From positions 367,655 to 431,654 of the forward strand of contig JAGFBZ010000702.1 in the NCBI GenBank assembly GCA_018398805.1: a stretch of DNA of 64,000 nt. Reading direction: 5' to 3'. The stretch is from Hirundichthys speculiger. Taxonomy: Eukaryota > Chordata > Actinopteri > Beloniformes > Exocoetidae. This document shows, piece by piece, positions 12,301 through 24,300 of this stretch (position 1 is the first letter of the stretch; every line of letters starts with the position of its first letter). A model generated the notes under the pieces. That model made no database searches. It was not told the DNA's origin and worked only from the letters and a program-made list of their open reading frames with translations. The position numbers and the translations under genes were made by a program.

Positions 12301-15300
12301 GAAGGATCCCCGTTTCTAGAAACAAAGGGAACATTTAATACAGACCCTGCATCTTTTCTTCCACTCAAGTCCTTTCAGGTGATGCATATTGACATCCTAA
12401 AACATAACCGATTTTGACAATCTGAGTTAAGATTCAGTACCAAAAGAGTTTTGTCTTTTTTATTTATTGTCCCTTGGAATAGTCAGTTTATTCAGTCTGA
12501 GCAATACAGATGAAAATTCACAGCCCATTATTTTAAGGCACAATGCTAATGTATGACAAACTGGTACTTTAGATAAAGGGGGCTAAATGAACAACTTGGA
12601 TTCTGTGCCCCGCATTAACAGTTTAATCAAAAATGTTCACCTTCCAGGTTTTCCTTTTCCATCATTTCCTCCATGTGCCTCAACATAATGCTGCTGTGAA
12701 ATAACTTCCTCGTTACTCATTACATTATGGCAATAACATAACATGAGTACAACATCAAAGTCTTTGATCCCGATGAACAGAGGTAACATCCTCTGTACCA
12801 GGGCGGGAATTTCGCGGCAGCCATGGCCGTCGTAGCCCTTCTTCTTGGCCGTGATGCCCTTCCGAAAATTGGTTGCTTAACGGCCACTGTGGCCTTGGTG
12901 CCCTGCTCTCTCCCCTTCCTTCGGCTATCATCAGGTTTGCACCGTAATTTCCATCGGTAGGCCTACCTGTATTAAAGCTTAACAATCAGAGCGGAGGTGT
13001 GTCCTACTGTGGGATCCGTCCACAACTCTATATACGCTCATATCAGCATTCTGTCTGTGGGATAAACAGCACAAGATACCACGAAGACGACATTAAAGGT
13101 AAGTGTTCAAAAAGCCATCTCTTTTCTGGATCAAATAGCTCATCAATGAGCCTAAGGACATTAAAGATTGAGCCGAGGACTATAAATTATAATACTATAA
13201 ATCGTAATAAATCGCTCCCAACTTTAAATTGATAAAGAGTTGCTAGACTTGGTTGTAGCAGTAGCCTACTGGCCTCCCTGAGGGGGACCTAGCTATCCAA
13301 CAAGCTAACTCAAGACTTCTGTAAATCTTTCCTGTCAAGTCTTGTTGCTATAGCCTACTAAGAATTTTTAATGTTTCAATATCAGACGGAGACTCTCATG
13401 TCTCACTACTGTAGCCTTCTGAGCTATGGTTGCTAAGGCAACCCAAGTAAATGGTCTCCTGCAATCAGCTGTTTTATCGTAAACTAAAGCCTTCAAATAA
13501 TCCCTTTCTCGCCAAATCAACTTCTGTGCTTTGCTTCTAAGTCTTCATTTCATCGGCAAAATCAGGATGCTGTCAAATCAAATTCGATTATAAAGAAATC
13601 ATCTGTGACTAGATTAGACATCATAAACTCACGATTGATATATGAATCAACAACAATTTACAGGCAGGATGACGATGCTGAGATAGATTGATTCAAACTC
13701 CGACGTTCCTTGTTCTATACACGATACACTTCTCTGAGATTTCAGGTGCGCGAAAGTGAAACCTAAACTCTTTAACACGTATCATTACAGAAATACGCTC
13801 CGGGGTGGCTTAAGTATTTGAATAATCAGTAGGCTATGAAAACGCGATAACATGAATAGGTTCTTCTTATTTTAACTGAAGTTTATGTGGTACATTTAGG
13901 AAATAGCATTTGCAAGCAATTAATATATTAACTAGTTGTGCCACTTTGATTCATCATAAAACTGTTTTAAATTTTTCAGCCAGTGCAAAAAAGACAGGAG
14001 GGAGCGTATAGAGAGCTGGAGGCCAACTGTTTTTTTCCTTATGTGGCCCAGGAAGACCCCAGGTTCTCCATCCCCATCATCATCAGATGATGATTTTAAA
14101 TTAAACATTTATGGATGTGTAATAACCTGATAAAAGTCCAATGACATTGCCTATTCTGTTGTCTGTTTCCCTTTGATAAAAGTCTGGCAGCCTATTAAAA
14201 ATATCCAAGGTTCTGAATTCAAAAACTGTGTTGTACCGTTTATTAGCATATCATGTCATATTGTGTTTTTTTTTATTTATTTATCTTTTTTATTATGGCC
14301 TTGTTGCCCTGGCATTTGGCCTTTGTGCCCTCAAAAAAAAAGGGCCTTTGGAGGCCAAGTGGCCTTGTCCCTCAAATCACGAAATTCTAGGCCAACAACA
14401 ACAACAACAACAACAAAAACTCATCCACAAAAGCTTGGTAGGTGGTTGTGATAAATCCATATTTCAAGTCGGCCTGTGGGTTGGGGACCACTAAGCTAGA
14501 CAACTACAGTCAGTTGAAAAAAAAAACAACACACAAACTAAAAATCATGGACAATTTAACATCCATTAGCCAAGATTCTAATGGACAAAGAGCAGCTGGT
14601 CAGCTAAATTTATTTTACATCTTCAAGCACTGAAACTTGGACATACCTTAGCCATGAGCTTTTGTCAGTTGTACAAACTGTTAGTCATGATTCAATTCAA
14701 TTTTATTTGTATAGCTTCTGTTACAATGCCAATTGTCTCCAGGCGCTTTTCAGAGACCCAGAGCATGACCCCCCCCCAGCAAGATCATTTAACTAAAATT
14801 ACAATATTAAATCCTAATCAAGGATGACAGGTTAACAAAACCCTTAAGCCAAACAGTGGTAAAGAAAAACTCCACTTTAAGAGGAAGAAACCTGACAATG
14901 ATGCCAACTGAAAGATGAAAAACTAAATTTAGCTAGAATTACAGTGTCTATAGAGTCTATTAGCTGATAGCATCCGTTAGCCAGGACATGTACACATCTG
15001 CCTGCCTCTATATTTGTTTGTTCCCACTGTTTATTGACTAACTTATTGCAATGCCAAACATGCTTTTTACTATTTTTTGGGAGACCACAGTCAATGACGG
15101 GCAGTTATTTCTTCAGAAATCTTCTAGTTTGTGATCAGATCTCACTGCTCTGCTCTAGATATAAATAAGTGCATGATTTCCATCTGCAAAGACCAATAAT
15201 TTTTTTTTTAACCTGTAAATTTTTTACTTGTTTTTAACCCACCACATTTTATATGCAGTATTTGTCATAAAACCAGTGTATTTGCATATCAAAAAATCAG

Positions 15301-18300
15301 TTTGTGTTGGTTAGAAAGAAGAGTTTTTTCAGTCAATATGACTTGTGTACATACTGGTGCCGTTCATCTTCGCAGTCCAGTTGGTCTTGGACGTTTCTTG
15401 CAAAGAAACACTGTACGGAGCAGCAAAGGTTGGTCCATCTTTATCTGTTACAGTCAGCAGCTGAGGAACTGGCTTCTTGATGCACACCTGACAGAACAAC
15501 ATCACATTTAGTCACGCTGATAATCTGTATGACTGTTAGATCCTCAAAGTAAGAACTTTATAAAAATTAGGGATGCGCATGGTTAACCGTTTAATCGTTA
15601 ACCGATAACAGTAACTCTAATCGATTAATACTAATGGTCAATTTTGTTTTTAAGCTACGTAATTCAATCAGCTCATGGGGGCGTGTCGACAGGTGCAACA
15701 GGCCTCTGATTGGTCAATTCTACATCCGCATAGAAAAGAGCGCGTCATTCAAAAAATGAGGAAGTACCCACATCTGTACGATTCTGGTTCTCCACACTAC
15801 AAAGACAGCACATATTCTAGTAATTCATGGAGGGAGATAGCGATGAATGTGGGTCTGGATACGGCCGAGACGGTGAGGAAGTGGAAAAACGCAAGAGATA
15901 AGTTTAGTAAGTTTAGCTAGTTTGTGATTGTAGCTCTTGCGTTGTGGCGTGGAATAACATAGCGGAGACCGTGCTAGTATAAATCAAAAGTGACGGCGGC
16001 ATCTCTGCGACAAGCTGACGGCGACACATTTCCGCGAGAGTTTACACGGGGAAGTGTTGCATGCCTCCACGACAACACGTGCAACATCGCGGCAGCCAAC
16101 TCTCCCGGACTTCTCGGTTAACGGTTATTAATCGTTAAAGGGCGTCGGTTAACGGTCATAAAAAAAATCCATCTGCATTAAAAATGTTCCATTCCTGGGA
16201 AGGAAATAAATAGAGGTCTTCATGGATCCACTTTCATGAACCCAAACTTGAACAGACCCATGAAAATTTGCCTCGAAACCAACCCGACCCAAGCTATTAT
16301 CATAAGTCCGGGTTCCGAACCCGAATGGACCCCCAATATTTGGACCCGGAACCGACCCAACCCGTTTTTAGTTTCCGACCACGAACCGAACAGAGATACC
16401 TAAATAGAACCGAGACAATCCAGCCCATAGTTGCTCATGTTAAAAGTTGTCTAGCTTTGAATAAAACTCGATTTTCTTAACTAAACATTGTCTTCTTCTA
16501 CCTGGTTCAGTTGCTACATAGGCTACGTAATGTAAACAACAATAAATCCACATCGTTATTTTCTTTGTGGATACATATGCTATTGGTAGCAACTGCTGGT
16601 GATCTGTTGAGCTTTACAGCTGCCGGGCAAACCGCTAATAACACGCTACGTCAACACGATTGTTTTACGCCACGTTAATGAATAACCATTTAACTGCCCT
16701 GAGTCCTGACATGGCTAAACCAAACCACTGTTTGTTTGTTACGTTTGCTTGACCTGTCACCTGACCTGGGGGGGGTTGAGTGACAGCTGCCACCTCCAAT
16801 ATCTTAACCACTCTTGGGTAAACGCGGACCTAGCCTGTCAGAGCACCAAACGGACCCGGGACTAACTGTACCAATTCCGACCTGAACCCAGAGTCACATC
16901 TTACGAATGGACCCGAGACCCAATTCGGGTCGGAACCTCGGGTTTTTGGATTGTCAGGTTGTTCAGAAGTCCACTAGAAATAAAAATAAAACCAAACAAC
17001 CCCCCCCCCCAAAAAAAAAAAAAAAAATAAATAAATAAATAAATATTAAAAAAAAAAAAATATATATATATATATGTATATATACCTGGATTTCATGCTT
17101 GTCAATGGTAGGGGCGTTGTCGTTGACATCTTCAAGTTTAATGATCAGAGTACCGGTTCCTGTGGCTGGGACTTCATCTTGTGTGAGGACACAACAGAGA
17201 CAAAAAGGAAAAAAAGAGGGGAGAAAAAAAGCAACAACAATGAATTCTGGGAAAACAGTCGGAAGGAGAAATGTAGAAATTATAACATCTGTAAATGTTG
17301 ACAGACTTTCTTTAATAAAAATCTTTCTAAACATGGTGGAGGAATCAAGTTCTTTTCAGCATAATTTAAATTAGTTTCTGTTTAACTCCAAGCTGAAATG
17401 ACCTTTGCTCGCGAATAACGTCTCTCCTTCATACCTACCGTCATCATAAGCACCAATCAGAGCCATATATTTGTCATCCTTGACGAAGAGGGACTCTCTG
17501 TCCATGGTGCTCCTGACTGTGATCAAACCCGTATCCTTGGCAACCTCCAGCCAGCCTGCCCGGTCACTTATTATTTTATACCTGGAAGGGTTTAAAACAG
17601 AAGTTGATTTCAAGCAGATCCAGACTTGTCCTTGAGGTACAATGCCGTTTATGTCTCTGGGACTCTTTTGCACCTTTCAAAATTGTATTATTTTGTTACA
17701 AGATGACGAAAACATTTGACCTGTGGAAAGTTGTTCCTTGTTATAAGTGTTTTCAACCAATTTCCAGAAAGTGGTATTATTGATAATTTTATTCATCGAT
17801 CTAAAGTAATTACAAACTGGAGGTATGATAGGCCTGTAGGCCTCTCTGAGTTGACTTCAACTATCAGCAAAGCTAAACCATCTACATGTCTGTTGGATCC
17901 CATCCCAACTCGACTGTTCAAAGATGTTATGTCCTTGATTGGTTATGTAAATTTTGGATCAGATTAACCTATCTATCTACAATCAGGATATGTACCACAG
18001 GTTTTTAAAGTTGCAGTTATAAAACCTTTGCTTATAAACCATCTCTTGGTCCAGACATTTTGGCAAACTATAGACCAGTGGTGCCCAATCCTGGTCTTCG
18101 AGAGCCCCTATCCAGCAGGTTTTAGATGTTTCCCTGCTTTAGCACATTGTAATTCAAGTGGCTGTGTCATCAACAGACTTGTACAGACTTTGATGACAAC
18201 CTGATAACAACCATTAATTAGAATCAGGGGTGTTGAAGCTGGGGATCCTGTTGGATTGGGGCTCTCGAGGACCAGGATTGGGCACTCCTGCTATAGACCA

Positions 18301-21300
18301 ATATCCAACCTTCCAGTTATCTCTAAAATTCTGGAAAAAATATTTGCAAGCCAGTTAGAACACCTGCATTGAAATGATCTATTTGAAGTTTTTCAGCCAG
18401 GGTTTTGAACACATCATAGCACAGAAACTGTGCTGATTAGAGTCTCCAATAACCTCCTCATGGCTTCAGACAATGGATTAGTATCTGTACTTGTTCTGCT
18501 GGACCTCAGTGCTGCTTTTGATACCGTTGATCACGGCCTTTTGCTGCATAGATTAGAGCACACTGTTGGAATTAAAGGGACAGCATTAGGCTGGTTTAGG
18601 TCATACTTAATCGACAGGTTCCAGTTCGTCCATGTTAATGGCGTTTCTTCTGCAGGGACTAGGGTCTGCTATGGCATCCCACAGGGTTCAGTTCTGGGAC
18701 CAATTCTTTTCATTTTATACATGCTGCTCTTGGGAAAAATTATCCAGAACCACGGGATAAACTTTCATTGCTACGCTGATGATACGCAGCTGTACTTATC
18801 TATGAAACCAGAGGAAGCAAAACCGTTGGCCAAACTTCAAGGGTGTCTTAATGACATTATGTCCTGGATGTCCTCTAACTTTTTGCTTCTAAATTCTGAT
18901 AAAACAGAGGTTATTGTCTTCGGTCCCAAACACCTGAGGAATGGATTAACTGGGTTTACGCTGGCTTCCAGCTCAGCTGTGAAAAACCTTGGAGTCATTT
19001 TTGATCAGGATATGTCATTTAAGCAGCATATTAATCAGGTTTGCAAGACAGCCTTTTTTTTTTTATCTCTGAAATATCGCCAAGATTAGGAGCATCCTCT
19101 CCCAGAGTGATGCTAAAAAATTAATCCAGGCATTTGTCAGTTCTAGACTGGATTATTGTAATGCATTGTTAGCAGGATTTCCAAAAAACTCCTTGAATAG
19201 CCTTCAATTGATCCAGAACGTAGCAGCGAGGGTGCTGACAGGAATCTGTAAGCGAGATCATGTCGCTCCCATGTTAGCCTCCCTCCATTGGCTTCCCGTG
19301 AAATTTTGAAATGAGTTTAAAATTCTGCTTCTCACATATAAGGCCCTTAATGGCCTAGCTCCTTGTTATTTACAAGACCCGATAGCACGTTATGCTCCTA
19401 ATAAAGCTCTCTGCTCTCAGAGTGCAGGATTACTCGTCGTTCCTAGAATATCTACAAGTAGATTTGGAGGACGGGCCTTCTGCTACCAGGCACCTTTATT
19501 ATGGAACCAGCTACCAATTTGGGTTAACTCCTTACCATTCCTGTATAATTTGCATAATGGCGTGGTGACCAGTGATCTAGTCCTCTGACCATCTTACCTC
19601 AGTGCTGCTACCTGCATCTGTTTATATAGTCATTTCAGTCAGTCATTTTTGTGCTCTCCTTTCTCTGTCCTCCATCCTCTCTATGTCCTGTCTCCCCCCC
19701 CTCTTTTTCTTTCTTTACCCGGTAAAGTTTTTCCTTGCCACTGTTTGGATTTAAGGTTTTTTTTCTCCTGCTGTGGGAGTTTTTTTACTTGCTATTATCC
19801 TTAATTTGGATTTAATATTATAATTTTAGTTAATGATATTTGCTCGGGGGTCATGCTGTGGGTCTCTGTAAAGCGCCTAGAGACAATTGACGTTGTAACA
19901 GATGCTATACAAATAAAATTGGATTGAACTGAATTGAATGATAGATCTGAAGGGGAAGTACCATAGATAGGACAAAAATGACGGTAAATCACCATTTTGC
20001 TGTTAGCTTGCTTACATGACTTTCTGCTTGCGTGCTGTATCTGGGTCGTTAGCTGTGTACTGCACCACGGTACCATTGACTGCAAGGTTCTCTTTTTTTG
20101 ATACAATCTTCTCCACTGGATCAAAGATTGGAGGTTCATTGACGTCAACCACGGTCACCACAACTGTGGCGGTGGAGGTGGTCAGCTGATTCACAAAAGG
20201 GACCTCATTCTCCACGGCAACCAGCAGAGTGTGTGTGGCAGCTTTCTCAAAGTCCAGACCCTGGTTTGAAGGGAAAAGCATCACAGCACGACTTAGACCA
20301 ACATGTCATAGCTCAGTCTGCAGAATGATAACGACCTGTGGTCCCAACATCTACTGCATTCATTTATATTCAACAGTCATGCACTAAACTGGAAAAAGAA
20401 AAGCAGAATTAAACTAACAGGAACAAGCAACACTACTGAACCTGCTGGTCTTCCTACCTTGGCAGTTGTGATGATTCCTTCTTGTTTGTTGGTTCCAGTT
20501 TTCACAGAGAAAAGTCCACCAGGATCTCCATCAACAATGGTGAATTTAGCGTTCCAGGCTTTTGAATGTGGCTCATCAGCATCCGTTACTGACATTTTAA
20601 CGACCAAAGCGTCCACTTGGTTTTCTGCAACTGATGCCTCATACTGGAAAATCCAAAGTTAGAAAGAATCACTCTAAATGGTCTTAATTTCATGGTGATC
20701 ATGCTTCATATGTGGTGGGACCGTATATATTTCACACATTCACAACACACATGAAATGGTTTACTGTAAAAAACATCCACAACTGCATAGATTTATGGCA
20801 AGTTTACTGTCGCAAGTGTGCTGCACTGACCTTAGGCTGATTAAAGACTGGAGCGTTGTCGTTGCTGTCCGTCACCTTCAGAATTACTTTAGTACTTCTA
20901 GACAACCCGTTACCCTCCATGTCTGCTGCTGCTACTTCCAGTGTGTACTGAGGGTATTTCTGTTGGAAGACACAGTTTAACTCAACAGGAAGATATAAAA
21001 ATTCAGACATCAGTTGACAAACTCAACAACAGAAGCCTTTCCAGGCAACCATGAAATCCTTCATTTGTGACAGGACCGATGAACAGACAGTACTGATTTT
21101 ATAGGACAGAATATCTGTAAACTAGTGTTGTTAATGAATAGGCCTCCCCAGTGGCTCAGTGACAGTCAGTCACCTGCCATATGGAAGGTTCCAGGTTTAA
21201 ATCCTGATTGTCAGGAAGGCCACCCAACATCAAACTTGTGCCAAGCTTCTAATGTGAATCCCTCCACAGTGCCAACCCTGAACAGGGGGCAGCCGATATT

Positions 21301-24300
21301 GAAGTTTTTTTTTTGTGCTGCCAATGCGTACAAGCCTCAAGGTGTATTTTGTCTTTCAATACAGACAGACATTGCATCCATTCATACATGCAAACAGAGC
21401 TTAGCACTTTTCTGAGACCAGGTTTTCCCAGTAAAACCCAAAGAAATGATTCCTCTTGGAAGTCCTGGGTCTGTTGCATGCTCTCCTTCTCATGACAGCA
21501 AACCTCCTAAACAAGACAACCTCAATTGACTCCTTTTGATATGGAAGAGCAGCAACTCTAAGCTCCTCCTGGATGACCAAGTTCCTCCTATGCATTCCTT
21601 AAAGATAACCCAGTCGCTGTCCATCCATTAACTTCCGCTTATCCGAAGTCGGGTCGCGGGGGCAGCAGCGTCAGCAGAGAGGCCCAGACCTCCCTCCCCT
21701 CGACTGCTTCCACCAGCTCCTCTGGGAGAACCCCGAGGCGCTACCAGGCCAGCCGAGAGACATAATCTCTCCAGCGGGTCCTGGGTCTGCCCCGTGGTCT
21801 TCTCCCAGTTGGACATGCCCGAAACACCTCTCCAGGGAGGCGTCCGGGGGCATCCTAACCAGATGAACCACCTCAGCTGGCTCCTCTCGATGTGAAGGAG
21901 CAGCTGCTCTACTCTGAGTCTCTCCCGAATGACTGAACTTCTCACCGTATCTCTAAGGGAGAGTCCAGCCACCCTGCGGAGAAAACTCATTTCCGCCGCT
22001 TGGATCCACGATCTCATTCTTTTGGTCACTACTCACAGTTCATGACCATAGGTGAGGGTTGGAACAAAGATCGAGCGGTAAACAGAGAGCCTTGCCTTTT
22101 GGCTCAGCTCTCTCTTCACCACAACGGACCGGTACAGAGTCACCACCACAGCAGACGCTGCACCAATCCGTCTGTCGATCTCCCGCTCCTTTCTCCCATC
22201 ACTCTTGAACAAGACCCCGAGATACTTAAACTCCTCCACTTGAGGCAGAACCTCACTCCCGACCCGGAGGAGGCAGAACCTCACTCCCGACCTGGAGGAG
22301 GCATTACCCTTTTCTGACTGAGGACCATGGTCTCAGATTTGGAGGTCCTGATCCTCATCCCTGCTGTGAACCTTCCAGCGAGAGCTGCAGATCCCCACTC
22401 GATGGCGCCAACAGGCCACGTCATCTGCAAACAGCAGAGACGAGATCCCGACACCACTGAACCGGAACCCTTCCGCTCCATGGCTGCGCCTAGAAATTCT
22501 GTCCATAAACGTTATGAACAGAATCGGTGACAAAGGGCAGCCTGGGTGGAGTCCAACTCTCACTGAAAACAAATCCAACTTACAACCGGCAATGCGGACC
22601 AAGCTCCCACTCCATTTGTTCAGGGACTGTGCTGGGCCCGTAACAACGACCAGGACAGAACCCGCATTGTTCCTCCTGGATCCGAGATTCAACAATCGAT
22701 CGAACTCTCTTCTCCAGCACCCCTGCATAGACCTGACCAGGGAGGCTGAGGAGTGTGATTCCCCTGTAATTGGAACACACCCTTCAGTCCCCCTTCTTAA
22801 AAAGGGGAACCACCACCCCGGTCTGCCAATCCAGAGGTACTGCCCCCGATTTCCATGCGATGTTGCAGAGACGTGTCAACCAAGACAGTCCTACAACATC
22901 CAGAGCCTTCAGGAAAACAGGGTGGATCTCGTCCACCCCCGGAGCCCGGCCACTGTGCAGCTTCTTAACTACCTCAGCGACCTCAGAGATCTCATGAAAG
23001 AGTTCACCCCTAAGTCCACAGGCTCAGCATCCTCCACGGATGACATGTTGGTGGGATTGCGAAGGTCCTCGAAGTATTCCTTCCACCGCCGAATGACATC
23101 TTCAGTCGAGGTCAGCAGCACCCCACCCCCACTATACACAGTTTTGGTAAAGCACTGCTTTCCCCTCCTGAGCCGTCCAACGGTTTGCCAGAATCTCCGT
23201 GAAGCCGATCGAAAGTCTTTTTCCATAGCCTCACCAAACTCCTCCCACACCCGAGTTTTCGCCTCAGAGACCACCAAAGCTGCCGCCCGCTTGGCCTGCT
23301 GATACCTGTCTGCCGATTCCGGAGTCCCACAAGCTAACCAAGCCCGGTAGGACTCCTTCTTCAGTCTGACGGCCTCTCTCACCCGAGGTGTCCACCACCG
23401 AGTTCGAGGATTGCCGCCACGACAGGCACCGACGACCTTACGGCCACAGCTCCGGTCAGCCACTTCAGAAATGGAGGCGCGGAACATGGCCCATTCAGAC
23501 TCAATGCCCCCCCCCCCCGGGATGTGATTGAAGCTCTGTCGGAGGTGTGAGTTGAAGATCTTTCTGACAGGTTCCAGCAGATCCTCACTACACGTTTGGG
23601 CCTACCAGGTCTGACCGGCATTCTCCCCCGCCATCTGATCCAACCCACCACCAGGTAGTGATCAGTTGACAGCTCAGCTCCTCTCTTTACCCGAGTGTCC
23701 AAACATACAGCCGAAGATCAGATGATACGACTATAAAGTCGATCATCGATCTCCGGCCAAGAGTGTCCTGATGCCAAGTGCGTTTATGGACACTCTTATG
23801 CTCAAACATGGTGTTCGTTATGGACAAACTGTGACGAGCACAGAGGTCCAACAACAAAACACCACTCTGGTTCAGATCAGAGAGGCCGTTCCTCCCAATC
23901 ACACCCCTCCAGGTACCACTGTCATTGCCAACGTGAGCGTTGAAGCCCCCCCCCCCCCCCCAGCAAAATAAAGGAGTCCCCATTAGGGGCACTTTCCAGC
24001 ACCCCCGCCAAGGACCCCAAGAAGGCTGGGTACTCTGAACTGTCATTTGGCGCATAAACGCAAATGACAGTCAGAGCCTGTTCCCCGACCTGAAGACGCA
24101 GGGAAGCTACCCTCTCATCCACTGGGAAAACCCCAACGTACAGGCTCCAAGCTGGGGGGCTATAAGCAAGCCCACACCAGCCCGTCGCCTCTCACCTTGG
24201 GCAACTCCAGATAAGGTCCAGCTTCTCTCAAGAAGATTGGTTCCAGAGCCCAGGCTGTGCGTCGAGGTGAGCCCAACTATATCTAGTTGGTACCTCTCAA

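Noticed and set aside
21150..21230. tRNA gene
   Set aside because: A- and B-box-like words are present but no cloverleaf or anticodon arm can be drawn; it is a SINE head.
22514..23302. 262-codon open frame on the plus strand
   Set aside because: It is the antisense of the LINE at 21620-24438, whose minus strand shows real reverse transcriptase and endonuclease motifs.
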